NCBI GenBank assembly: GCA_902459845.2
Contig: CABPSV020000390.1
Span: 1 to 17,481 of the forward strand
Direction of reading: 5' to 3'
DNA from: Hepatocystis sp. ex Piliocolobus tephrosceles
Taxonomy: Eukaryota > Apicomplexa > Aconoidasida > Haemosporida > Plasmodiidae
Length of the DNA: 17,481 nucleotides
The notes under the pieces were generated by a model. That model was not told the DNA's origin and made no database searches. It saw nothing but the letters and a program-made list of their open reading frames with translations. Positions 1 to 9,015 of the stretch are shown here, in pieces (positions within the stretch are counted from its first letter, which is position 1; every line of letters begins with the position of its first letter). A program made the translations under genes and the position numbers.

Positions 1-50
1 TTCTTACAATCACCACATTTCTTACAATCACCACATTTCTTACAATCGCC
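1..50 (-). repeat. 18-bp in-frame tandem repeat encoding CGDCKK (continues off the window)
   Basis: On the minus strand the frame reads GDCKKCGDCKKCGDCKK, that is nearly three copies of an 18-base unit, placing a cysteine at every third residue. Copies are almost identical at the DNA level. CxxC spacing suggests metal binding or disulfide bonding, but this is inference. The copy number is unknown because the repeat runs out of the window. Confidence 0.85.
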
Positions 51-3000
51 ATATTTATTAGTACTATTGTTATTCTCTCCACTCTTATTTGATAAAAATG
101 TTGACTTTACATCTGTATTATGATCTGAAACAAAAAAAGAATCTAAATCCATAAGTATATCATTTTTTTGTCCAACTATATTTGCTGCCTCTATAGGTAC
201 ATAATAACAAAACAAGTTAGTCCATTCCCATAAATTAAAATGAGCAGAAAAATTATAGCTATTTTTATTATAACAATTTCGAATTCTTTTAAAAATAACT
301 GGAGAAATTAAATGAACAAATTTATATGATAAAGTTATTATTACACTAAATATAGAATACCATTCTTCGTTATTATTTATTTTGTTTATTTCTATTTTTA
401 ATTCATTATTGTTATTAGTATGATCTTCTATATACACAGATTCATCAATTTTATTTGGTTTTTTTGAAGTTGTTTCAATATATCTATCTGAAGTATTATG
501 TATATTACCATTTGACAATATAACATCTGATCGTACAGAATTTTGCAAATCATCATTATTTAACTCGGTATTATTTATCTCGGTATTATTTAACTCGGTA
601 TTATTTATCTCGGTATTATTTAACTCGGTATTATTTATCTCGGTATTATTTATCTCGATATTATTTAACTCGGTATTATTTATCTTGGTATTATTTATCT
701 CGGTATTATTTAACTCGGTATTATTTATCTCGGTATTATTTATCTCGGTATTATTTAACTCGGTATTATTTATCTCGGTATTATTTATCTCGATATTATT
801 TATCTCGGTATTATTTATCTCGGTATTATTTATCTCGGTATTATTTATCTCGATATTATTTAACTCGGTATTATTTATCTCGATATTATTTAACTCGATA
901 TTATTTAACTCGGTATTATTTAACTCGATATTATTTATCTCGATATTATTTAACTCGGTATTATTTAACTCGATATTATTTAACTCGATATTATTTAACT
1001 CGATATTATTTAACTCGATATTATTTATCTCGGTATGATTTAACTCGATATTATTTATCTCGGTATTATTTATCTCGGTATGATTTATCTCGGTATGATT
1101 TAACTCGATATTATTTATCTCGGTATTATTTATCTCGATATTATTTAACTCGATATTATTTAACTCGATATTATTTAACTCGATATTATTTATCTCGATA
1201 TTATTTAACTTTTCATTACTTATCTCTCCATTATTTAACTCCGTATTATTTATATCGCCACTGTCTAAACCATCACATTCGAACCAAATGTTTAATAACC
1301 CACCAGGTACCAACTCTTCAATCGATAACCCACCAACCAATAAGTCATCATCCACTAAATTATCAGATAGTAACTTACCAGTTTCTAATTGATTACCCAC
1401 TAACCCATCAACTAATAATCTACTAGGTGTAAACATATCAATTGATAATTCGCCATCTATTAATTCCTCATCCATTAACCCAGTAGCCGCTAATGCATCT
1501 GTTACTAACTCGTCATTATCATTATTATCTTCATTTATTAAATGTGTATCACTTTTAAAATTTAAATTATTACTTACACATAAATCACTTAATAAAAGTA
1601 ATACACTGTTTAATCCACTTTTGTCAAAATTACAACTTGATAACATAGCAAGTATTTTTTCCCTTTTTTCTTTATATAAAATTTTTAAAATAACAGCAAT
1701 ATATTTATTAAAAAATGCTTCATTTATTGGTAATAAATAACTAATTTTACTTAACAAATAAGTAACATAATTAAATATATGCATACTAGAATGATTTAAA
1801 AAAAGAATAACCTTTTGTTGTATGGTTTTATATATTTCCTTATCATTGTTATATAATGTTAATAATATATTATATATTTTTAATACGTATAAAATTAAAT
1901 TTTCATTCTCGTCATCTAATGCTTTACTTATCCAAGGAATAGATGGTTCACTATTATAAAATGATTCAAAATTTAATAATAAAATATCACCTTTTTTTTT
2001 ACTTCTTGAATGGTATTTATTGTTTTTATTTGAATCATTTCGTGATGAATTCTGATAAATAGTATTTACATTACGATCATTTTTATTTATTAATTTATTA
2101 AATATATTTAAACTACTACATTTATTGATACCCGTATCTTCTACATTATACAAATTATTATTATCATTTTCAGTATCATGTGTATCATCTTCTTTTATCT
2201 TTGTCTCATTCATATTTACATATAAAGTTGGTACATCTCTATTTGACTCATTTTCTATATCATTTTTTATATCATTTTTTATATCATTTTTTATATCATT
2301 TTTTGTTTCATTTTTTGTTTCATTTTTTGTTTCATTTTTATTTAATACATTCAAAACGTGATAACCGTAATATCTATTGAAAAAATTACAGTTGTATACA
2401 TAAACATCTAATATTTTGCTTGAATTGAATGGACGAACATATGAATATTCTTTATACTTTAAACAATTAATAATAAAACTTTTATTAAACATAAATGCAG
2501 TTTTACCACCTCTTTTATTACTACTCTTGTCCTTATTGTTGTTGTTACTGTTTTCCATATTGTTTTTATAACTGTTTTCCATATTGTTTTTATTACTGTT
2601 TTCCATATTGTTGTTATTACTGTTTTCCATATTGTTGTTATTACTGTTTTCCATATTGTTCTTATTACTGTTTTCCATATTGTTCTTATTACTGTTTTCC
2701 ATATTGTTCTTATTACTGTTTTCCATATTGTTGTTATTACTGCTATTATTTTCTTTTTTATATTCATTATGTTGTTCTGTACTAGTCTTTTCATTTGTCG
2801 TTCTAAGAACTCTTTTTTCTACTTCATCTTTCCCCTTGGTTGTTATTTTTATTTCTGTATTTGCTGTTATAGTGTACCCCATCATATCATTCTTAAATTT
2901 ATTACTTCCATCATTAATAATATTATTACTATCACCATTAATACTAGTATCCCTACTACCAACACGATTATTACTTTCACAAGTATAACCCCTACAAATA

Positions 3001-5015
3001 GTACCTCTTTTTAACGATTTTTTATGCAAAAATTTCAATATATAAAAAAAGTTTTTTAATGTCTCTATTCTGACTAAATTATTTTGACTTTCAGAACAGT
3101 ATGTAAAAAAACATAAAAACGAGTTTAACATTTTATCATATAAAGAATTATTATTATTATTATTATTATCATTTGTTATAGTCTTTCTTTTAGCCATCAC
3201 ATTTTTTATTTTTATAATGTCTATATAACTAATACCATTCTTTAAATTTTTGATATATGCAAAAAAAACATCACTAACATCAAATAAATTAGTATTTATT
3301 TTAGTCAATAATTTGAACAATAAAACTAAACATTTTAATAAAATTATTTTTAATTCTTCACCTTCTGATAACATTTTCACACATAAATACGTATATGTAT
3401 TTAAAATTATACCAAAAAAAATAGCATGGAAATTTTTATATTTTACATATTTTATAATTTTATATATACTCTGTAATAATTCTATTATTTCTTCCAATAA
3501 ATGAATACATTCGATGTTACTAACATATAAAAAATTATCGAATATTTTATTCAAAGTAAATGTTATTTTTTTTACATATCTAACCAAAACACTACATTTT
3601 GTTACTTTTTCAGTTCCATCTAAATGCAAAATATTTTTTTCGTAACCTGTTTTATTTAAATTATATATTTTTGACTTATATTGAACATATTTACGTCTCT
3701 TATCATTAACATTCTTAGAATCATTCTCATTATTACCAGTATTATTGCAATTATTACATATGTTGTCAAAATTTTTATTATTATCGCTTTTAATATAATT
3801 ACATGTTGTACTCATATTTTTTGCTCCATCATAAAAAATTGTATTACCATCAACTTTATGCAATTCTCCTTTATTAATCTGATTGTTATTATTAACATTT
3901 ACATTATTATTAGTTGGGACATATTGTTTACTATATTTATTTATGTTATCTTCATATGTATTGTTCATGTCATTAGTGTTCATGTCATTATTATTCATTT
4001 CATTATTGTTCATGTTATTATCTTCATATGTATTGTTCATGTCATTATTGTTTATGTCACTATTACAAATACCATTATCAGTTGCTGATAAATAGTTTTT
4101 ATTCTCATTATAATTAATGTTCTTATTCACATTTCTTTTTTTTTGAATTAATTTTTTTTTTACATCATGTTTATTGTATATATTGTTTTTGTTCATATAT
4201 ATTTTATGTGTATATGTTAAATTTAAATGATTAGAATGATTTGGCACATAGTTATATTTACAACTATCATATCCTTTGCTCAATTGTTTATTTAAATATA
4301 AATTTTTACCCAAAATACTACTCTTATTAGTACTTTTATTAACAACATTATTGTTTCTTGCTACGGCTTTATTTGTGTTAATACTACTTTTTTTATATAA
4401 ACCGCCTTTATTCAAACCATAAGTCTGATAGTTTTTTTGGCTCTGATTGTTTTGAATCTGATTGTTTTGACTTTGAATGTTCTGATTGAGACCCTTTTTA
4501 TTAGATTTCTTCAAATTGTTGTATTTTTTTTTTGAGTATAATCCCTTAGCGTTTCCTACATTATGTACATTATACTTATTTAAACGTACTTTGCTATTAC
4601 TATTATTTTGATAATTTCCAGTACTATTATAAACACTATTTACTCCGTCTTTTTTGTTTTCAAACGCATTTTGAAATCTGTCAGTGTCTGTTAGTATGTT
4701 ATTATCACCAGTTTTAGATTTTTCATTAAATTCTTTGTTAGAATCTAAAAATTGTTTATTCTCACCAAATTTATATAATGGCTTTGGATTTGTTTGTACA
4801 AATTTGCTGTTTTGCTCTTTTTCATTACCATCAGCAGAAAAAAAATTTATTTTATTGCTATCTTCATTATTTTGTTCTGCTGTTATAATCGAATTAAAAT
4901 TTAATTCATTTCTCTTTTTTCTTTCATTTGATATTTTTTTATTTGTTCTATTGAAATTAGTTGAAAAACCATAAGCTTTACCTTTTTTATTGCCCCTAAC
5001 TGGTTCTTTTTTCAT
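1..5015 (-). CDS. Large repeat-rich Plasmodium-type protein, unknown function (C-terminus cut by window edge)
   Basis: A reading frame stays open from ATG at 5015 to the left edge, giving at least 1671 codons with no stop. The ATG is chosen because an in-frame TAA lies five codons upstream and no earlier ATG follows it. Residues 1-470 are Asn/Lys-rich and probably disordered. Residues about 470-605 are free of low complexity and look mainly alpha-helical (for example HLLEEIIELLQSIYKIIKY), possibly an armadillo- or MIF4G-like helical repeat, but I cannot assign a family. Residues about 1010-1140 form a second conserved-looking helical stretch (around IPWISKALDDENENLILYVL). Residues 1173-1492 are a long pentad-repeat segment. 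After it comes another ordered patch near residue 1590-1620 with the motif FNLWEWTNLFCYYVP, then a Cys-rich repeat at the window edge. It is divergent from the coiled-coil gene at 6568. That it is a real gene is near certain; its function is unknown. Confidence 0.9.
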   Translation of the reverse strand, partial: MKKEPVRGNKKGKAYGFSTNFNRTNKKISNERKKRNELNFNSIITAEQNNEDSNKINFFSADGNEKEQNSKFVQTNPKPLYKFGENKQFLDSNKEFNEKSKTGDNNILTDTDRFQNAFENKKDGVNSVYNSTGNYQNNSNSKVRLNKYNVHNVGNAKGLYSKKKYNNLKKSNKKGLNQNIQSQNNQIQNNQSQKNYQTYGLNKGGLYKKSSINTNKAVARNNNVVNKSTNKSSILGKNLYLNKQLSKGYDSCKYNYVPNHSNHLNLTYTHKIYMNKNNIYNKHDVKKKLIQKKRNVNKNINYNENKNYLSATDNGICNSDINNNDMNNTYEDNNMNNNEMNNNDMNTNDMNNTYEDNINKYSKQYVPTNNNVNVNNNNQINKGELHKVDGNTIFYDGAKNMSTTCNYIKSDNNKNFDNICNNCNNTGNNENDSKNVNDKRRKYVQYKSKIYNLNKTGYEKNILHLDGTEKVTKCSVLVRYVKKITFTLNKIFDNFLYVSNIECIHLLEEIIELLQSIYKIIKYVKYKNFHAIFFGIILNTYTYLCVKMLSEGEELKIILLKCLVLLFKLLTKINTNLFDVSDVFFAYIKNLKNGISYIDIIKIKNVMAKRKTITNDNNNNNNNSLYDKMLNSFLCFFTYCSESQNNLVRIETLKNFFYILKFLHKKSLKRGTICRGYTCESNNRVGSRDTSINGDSNNIINDGSNKFKNDMMGYTITANTEIKITTKGKDEVEKRVLRTTNEKTSTEQHNEYKKENNSSNNNNMENSNKNNMENSNKNNMENSNKNNMENSNNNNMENSNNNNMENSNKNNMENSYKNNMENSNNNNKDKSSNKRGGKTAFMFNKSFIINCLKYKEYSYVRPFNSSKILDVYVYNCNFFNRYYGYHVLNVLNKNETKNETKNETKNDIKNDIKNDIKNDIENESNRDVPTLYVNMNETKIKEDDTHDTENDNNNLYNVEDTGINKCSSLNIFNKLINKNDRNVNTIYQNSSRNDSNKNNKYHSRSKKKGDILLLNFESFYNSEPSIPWISKALDDENENLILYVLKIYNILLTLYNNDKEIYKTIQQKVILFLNHSSMHIFNYVTYLLSKISYLLPINEAFFNKYIAVILKILYKEKREKILAMLSSCNFDKSGLNSVLLLLSDLCVSNNLNFKSDTHLINEDNNDNDELVTDALAATGLMDEELIDGELSIDMFTPSRLLVDGLVGNQLETGKLLSDNLVDDDLLVGGLSIEELVPGGLLNIWFECDGLDSGDINNTELNNGEISNEKLNNIEINNIELNNIELNNIELNNIEINNTEINNIELNHTEINHTEINNTEINNIELNHTEINNIELNNIELNNIELNNIELNNTELNNIEINNIELNNTELNNIELNNIEINNTELNNIEINNTEINNTEINNTEINNIEINNTEINNTELNNTEINNTEINNTELNNTEINNTKINNTELNNIEINNTEINNTELNNTEINNTELNNTEINNTELNNDDLQNSVRSDVILSNGNIHNTSDRYIETTSKKPNKIDESVYIEDHTNNNNELKIEINKINNNEEWYSIFSVIITLSYKFVHLISPVIFKRIRNCYNKNSYNFSAHFNLWEWTNLFCYYVPIEAANIVGQKNDILMDLDSFFVSDHNTDVKSTFLSNKSGENNNSTNKYGDCKKCGDCKKCGDCK
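540..1499 (-). repeat. 64 consecutive five-residue (15-bp) coding repeats with L/I/F at a fixed position
   Basis: The array is read on the minus strand in the frame of the large protein, residues 1173-1492. The near-perfect part (about 556-1215) uses the unit (T/I)-E-(L/I)-N-N, with two independently varying positions: ATC/ACC giving I or T, and TTA/ATA giving L or I. A few units carry NH instead of NN. The upstream part (1290-1499) looks unrelated at the DNA level but keeps the same five-residue phase for 14 units, such as DALAA, TGLMD, EELID, GELSI, DMFTP and SRLLV. The linking units (IWFEC, DGLDS, GDINN) keep it too, so every pentad from 1499 to 540 has L, I or F in the middle. Confidence 0.85.
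2250..2340 (-). repeat. 12-bp in-frame repeat encoding NETK / NDIK
   Basis: Three NETK units are followed by three NDIK units and a diverged NDIE-NES end, all in the frame of the large protein on the minus strand. The change from GTTTCA to ATATCA on the plus strand separates the two blocks, as expected from local slippage of two unit variants. Confidence 0.85.
2535..2726 (-). repeat. 24-bp in-frame repeat, eight copies of MENSN(K/N)NN
   Basis: ATG recurs every 24 bases at 2726, 2702, 2678, 2654, 2630, 2606, 2582 and 2558. Each starts a unit MENSNKNN or MENSNNNN; one unit has SYK instead of SNK. This is residues 764-827 of the large protein. Near-identical copies imply recent expansion. Confidence 0.9.
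3950..4065 (-). repeat. Asn/Met-rich degenerate coding repeat (NNDM, NNTYED)
   Basis: In the large protein's frame this reads DMNNTYEDN, then short NNNEM / NNNDM / NTNDM units, then a second NNTYED copy. The ATGAAC-type hexamer recurs at 12-15 base spacing. It is typical low-complexity Plasmodium coding sequence. Confidence 0.7.
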
Positions 5016-5861
5016 TCTAAGTTTTGTAAGTTAAACCACTTTTTTTAAACCACTTTTTTTTTTGTTCTTATTAGCAACTTTCAACAAAGAAAACTTTTTT
5101 TTTTTTTTTTTTTTTTTTTATGACATATTATAAATGTGTATCAATTTTTGAGAATTTTTTTTTAGGATTCTTTAAAAAAAAAATTATATGTCAATGATAG
5201 CAATAGATAGATGTACGTTTGCTCGAATAAAAAGTAAAAAATATAAATATAACTAAAATAAAAATGTATATATAATCACATTGTACATATATATATATAT
5301 ATATATACGTACTATGCAAGCACAATATGTTCAACTTTTTGCAGGTTTTTTTTAGAAGGTTTAAGCATTACTTATTTTTAAATAGTTCATATTACAATTG
5401 TCTCGAATAAATTAGTAAATTTAAAAATTCATGTATATGAACACTTTTGACATGAAAGATTAACAGTTTTATATGAAAGTTCTGTTAAAAAAAAGTTAAA
5501 ATACAAATATTGAAATATAGTACTTGACCAATTAACATACATGTCCCATTAATAACAATCATTAAAGTTTTTCAATTCAACGAACATTTTAAATTTCAAA
5601 ATAAATTATAAAACATTAACGGTTTTTCGTTATTATATGTGTTAGGGGGACGAACGTATATATATACAAATATATGTACACATGGTAGCATGTGAGATTA
5701 TATGTATATGGCTTATTTTGTCATACTTCTCATATATGGAATTTTGTACCAAATAAGCTTCAAAAGCTTTCATATTTTAAATTTTGTATTATATGAGGTT
5801 CAAGCATGTACAATGAAGCAATGATTAATGTTTATATATTAAAGTTGTTTTTACATACTTA

Positions 5862-6070
5862 AAAAATAAATTAAATAAATTAGTAGTTAAATAAACAGTT
5901 GAATAAATAAACAGTTAAATAAATAAACAGTTAAATAAATAGTTGAATAAATAATTAAATAAATAATTAATAAATAAACAATTAACTAAACAGTTAAATA
6001 AATAAGCAGTTAAATAAACAGTTGAATAAATAAACAATTAACTAAACAGTTAAATAAATAATTAAATAAG
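5862..6070. repeat. Degenerate tandem repeat field of AAATAAACAGTT-type units
   Basis: The stretch is built from ATAAATAAACAGTTAAATA-like units with variants GTTGAATA, AACAATTAACTAAA and AAGCAGTT. A longer block of about 38 bases (AATAAACAATTAACTAAAC and on) occurs twice, near 5964 and 6026, so a larger unit was duplicated inside the field. It is noncoding, with stop codons throughout. Confidence 0.75.
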
Positions 6071-6118
6071 TTAAGAAAGGAGTAAGTATTTTTACGGAGG
6101 TAAAAGCGTTTTAGTAAC

Positions 6119-6187
6119 ATTTTTTTTTTTTTTTTTTTTTTTTTTCTGTTATAAACACCTTTGTACGCACGTTCGTATGTTTATGTA

Positions 6188-6230
<43 letters not shown>

Positions 6231-6339
6231 CTGTTAAAAACATTTCTGTACATGCGTATATATGTTTATATATATATGTTTTTTTTATTTTTTTTTTTTT
6301 TTTTTCTGTTATAAACATTTCTGTACACACGCTTATATG

Positions 6340-6370
<31 letters not shown>
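6119..6370. repeat. Three tandem copies of a 75-85 bp T-tract / CTGTT / (TA)n cassette
   Basis: Each copy consists of a run of about 20-28 T, then CTGTTA(T/A)AAACA followed by CCTTTGTAC or TTTCTGTAC, a short variable part with CG-containing motifs, and a (TA)n tract. CTGTT occurs at 6146, 6231 and 6306, so the spacing is 85 then 75 bases. The array ends about 200 bases before the ATG at 6568, so it probably lies in the promoter or 5' leader of that gene. Confidence 0.8.
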
Positions 6371-6375
<5 letters not shown>

Positions 6376-6567
6376 TGTATATACAATTTTTACTATAATT
6401 TTGTGTTTATTAATACAATAACACACGTAATAATTTTATCACCGAAAATACAAAATATATAAACAATACGCAACAATAAAATATATAATAATTACGTCGT
6501 AAAACAACTGAAATGATACAACTACAAACATCTTAACAGATACAAACTTGTTTAGAAAAATTCAAAT

Positions 6568-8112
6568 ATGAATGATGAAGAGGAAATTTTATACAAGTTT
6601 ATTGAGAATAAAACTCTTTTAAAACAATTCGCAGAAGAGTATATCAAAGTTAAGAGTGCTTTACAACTATTAACACAAGAATGTAGCAAACAGAAATTAA
6701 AAAATTGCGAATTAGAAAATGAAATAGAAAAGTATAAAGCCACATTGAATACTATTGAGAAAAAAAAAGATCGAGAAATTGAGAATAATAATTTTGAACA
6801 TGATTTAAAAATTAAAAGGTTGGAAAAACAAATTAATTTTTTAACTTTGTGTTTAAATAAAGAAAAAGAAAATTACAATTCCAAAATGAAAGAATTTATA
6901 AATCTTAAATTGGAAAATGATAAATATAAATTACATTTAACTAATAACAACAGTGACAATAATAGTGAAAATACCAGTGACAATAACAGTGACAATACCA
7001 GTGACAATACCAGTGACAATACCAGTGACAGTAATAACGCTAGTAATATTCATCATATAAATACACAAAACAATGACTTAATAAAAGAAGAAAATGAATT
7101 AGTAAAAGAAGAGAATGAATTAGTAAAAGAAGAAAAGGACTTAATAAAAGAAGAAAAAAAAAAAAAAAAAAAAAATATAAAAGCTGGTACTGATGAAAAA
7201 AATGTAAAAGATAATGATAACAAAGTATTAAATCAAATTTACGAAAACATGAAGTATAGAATTGAAATTATGAAAAATGCTTTAACTGCAACTGAAAATT
7301 CAAGACTTCTTTTAGAAGAAAAAATAAAAGATTATGACACATTACTAAATGGGTACTTAAAAAAATTAACAACTATCAATTTAAAATATGAAGAATTTTA
7401 TAAATTATATACAGAAACTGATCACAAAAACACTCTGAACAAATCTAAAAAAAAAATGTTAAAACGTAGAATAGAAACATTAACAAATTTAAATCAAACT
7501 TTATCAAATGAAGTTGACACACTAAAAAAAGATATTAATCACATTCATGGAGAAAAAAATCAATATTACTTTTTATTGAATAAAGCAGAAAAAAAAAATA
7601 TATTATTCTATAACAAATTAAATAATAAAAAAAATAATGACAAAAATATTAGTAATGATAAAAATAATAGTAATGATAAAAATAACAATAATAATAATGG
7701 TAATGATGAGGTATCTAATTCTTTAATTAAATTATCAAAAATATCAGATGTTTTACAACAATCATCAGATAATGAAAACGTAGACCAACTTTTTGATAAA
7801 AATATCGAATATAATCATTCACAAGAACAACCTTGCTTATTATTAAAAAAAAACCTCGCATTTTTTAACTATAAAAAAAATAATAACAACAATTTAAAAT
7901 TTCCAAACAAACAATTAAATAAAAATAAATTATATCGTTCTGATGAATTTAACATCAAAAAAGAAAGAAAAAGAAAAAAAATACTTTTCTATTCTGATAA
8001 TGATCATGATAAAAAAAAAAAAAATAATAATAATAATATCCTTATAAATGGATTATCTAATATGAAATATATAAATTTGATAACGAATTCATACAATTTT
8101 AGAACACTTTGA
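6568..8112 (+). CDS. Coiled-coil protein, unknown function (514 aa)
   Basis: Single-exon frame from ATG to TGA, 514 residues, Lys/Asn/Glu-rich. Residues 1-125 are strongly heptad-like and probably a long coiled coil. Residues 126-160 are an NTSDN-type Asn/Ser/Asp repeat. Residues 171-198 are four perfect 7-residue units (L-V/I-K-E-E-x-x), with a leucine every seven residues, followed by a run of eight lysines. Residues about 215-345 form a second coiled-coil region (RIETLTNLNQTLSNEVDTLK). The C-terminal part is Asn-rich with a basic patch (KKERKRKK, near residue 465) that could be a nuclear localisation signal. No enzymatic motif, signal peptide or membrane segment is seen. It may be a structural or scaffold protein, but I do not recognise the family. 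It is divergent from the large gene and convergent with GAA1. Confidence 0.88.
   Translation: MNDEEEILYKFIENKTLLKQFAEEYIKVKSALQLLTQECSKQKLKNCELENEIEKYKATLNTIEKKKDREIENNNFEHDLKIKRLEKQINFLTLCLNKEKENYNSKMKEFINLKLENDKYKLHLTNNNSDNNSENTSDNNSDNTSDNTSDNTSDSNNASNIHHINTQNNDLIKEENELVKEENELVKEEKDLIKEEKKKKKKNIKAGTDEKNVKDNDNKVLNQIYENMKYRIEIMKNALTATENSRLLLEEKIKDYDTLLNGYLKKLTTINLKYEEFYKLYTETDHKNTLNKSKKKMLKRRIETLTNLNQTLSNEVDTLKKDINHIHGEKNQYYFLLNKAEKKNILFYNKLNNKKNNDKNISNDKNNSNDKNNNNNNGNDEVSNSLIKLSKISDVLQQSSDNENVDQLFDKNIEYNHSQEQPCLLLKKNLAFFNYKKNNNNNLKFPNKQLNKNKLYRSDEFNIKKERKRKKILFYSDNDHDKKKKNNNNNILINGLSNMKYINLITNSYNFRTL
6946..7040 (+). repeat. In-frame NTSDN / NNSDN repeat
   Basis: 12-base units of AATACCAGTGAC type encode (N)TSDN and NNSDN, residues about 127-155 of the coiled-coil protein. 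They lie between its two predicted coiled-coil halves and probably form a flexible linker. Confidence 0.8.
7078..7161 (+). repeat. 21-bp in-frame heptad repeat (LVKEENE-type, four units)
   Basis: Four consecutive 7-codon units read LIKEENE, LVKEENE, LVKEEKD and LIKEEKK. The unit length equals one coiled-coil heptad with Leu at position one, so the expansion adds whole helical turns without shifting the register. Confidence 0.85.
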
Positions 8113-8194
8113 GTAGTTGTAACATATCATAGTATATAATGTTTTTTTTTTTTTTTTTTTTTTTAGTACAAAGTTGTATATATAACCGTTAATT

Positions 8195-8234
<40 letters not shown>

Positions 8235-8687
8235 AGTAACCGTTAAACATAACCGTTTTTTTATGTCCGTACATTATTCATAACATTTCTAAACTCCTTA
8301 CTGTAATTATTTCTGCTTGTTTTTTTTATATTTTTGCTTTTTACATACATATACCAATTAACCCCCGCTCACGTCTTTTTACTTTTTTTACCTTTTTTAC
8401 TTTTTTTTGTATTGTTATACATCACATGTGATTTTTATTGGTATTTGCTTTTTAAATATAAAAACATTATTTGAAAAAAATTCGATAATACTAAAATAAG
8501 TAGCTTGTTGCTGATTTTTTTTTTAGTTAGCTTATTTTTAGTAAAACAATAACAAATTAAAATCAAATTTTTTTTTCTTTTATAAGAAAAAGTTGTAAAA
8601 TCGATTAGTTTTGATGTTAAAAAAAAAATACTTTTAGTTAAATTATGACATATATATATGTATATATATGTATGTATATGTATCTAC

Positions 8688-8726
<39 letters not shown>

Positions 8727-9015
8727 AAAAAAAAACAAACAAACAAACTAAACAGTATAATGTAAAATAAAATAAACAAAATAAAAAAGCTAAACAAATT
8801 GGACAAAAAAAAAAAGAGTGCCTGTTTCATAAACATGCTAAGTAGCATGTGTTATGATCAAATTAGTATGTTTTAACAAATAAAGGAAAAAAGTATATAA
8901 TAATAATAATAATAGTAATTATAATAAAAATAGTAATAATAATAAAAATAGTAATAGCAGTAACAATAGTCGTAAAAAAATAGTAGTAAAATTGATGCGA
9001 ATGTTTTATTAATTT
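8113..9015. other. Intergenic spacer between convergent genes (3' regions)
   Basis: The 0.9 kb between the stop of the coiled-coil gene and the stop of GAA1 contains no supported gene. It holds T-tracts (about 8142-8164 and 8692-8723), a (TA)n tract (about 8198-8231), and an AAT/AGT trinucleotide stretch (about 8898-8985). Both 3' untranslated regions and both termination and polyadenylation zones must fall here; no precise site can be fixed. Confidence 0.6.

Larger units (their letters stand above)
5016..6567. promoter_or_regulatory. Shared 5' region of two divergent genes
   Basis: No convincing ORF lies in this 1.55 kb. It separates the ATG of the minus-strand large gene (5015) from the ATG of the plus-strand coiled-coil gene (6568), so both promoters and 5' leaders must lie here. 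It holds a poly(T) run near 5097-5119, a (TA)n tract at about 5288-5306, an AAATAAACAGTT-type repeat field (about 5862-6070), and three copies of a T-tract/CTGTT/(TA)n cassette (about 6119-6370). No specific transcription-factor site can be assigned with confidence. Confidence 0.6.

Noticed and set aside
685..1038. Plus-strand frame rich in (F)ISVLF / NSVLF repeats that could be read as a membrane protein
   Set aside because: It is the antisense of the (T/I)E(L/I)NN array; the 15-bp unit has no stop in this frame, so a repeat alone creates it.
540..1215. CRISPR-like or transposon terminal array
   Set aside because: Repeats are directly adjacent with no spacers, in coding phase throughout, and the genome is clearly eukaryotic.
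2459..2988. Overlapping frames on both strands over the 24-bp repeat (minus frame with IWKTV units, plus frames with FPYCC or LFSIL units)
   Set aside because: All are alternative frames of the MENSNKNN repeat within the long minus-strand gene.
3681..4095. Plus-strand hydrophobic frames (Ile/Val/His-rich)
   Set aside because: Antisense of the Asn/Met-rich coding region; composition follows from AAT/GAC codons read backwards.
6161..6426. Small frames on both strands over the triplicated cassette
   Set aside because: They are poly-Phe/Lys and Tyr-Ile strings from T-runs and (TA)n, with no sequence like a real protein.
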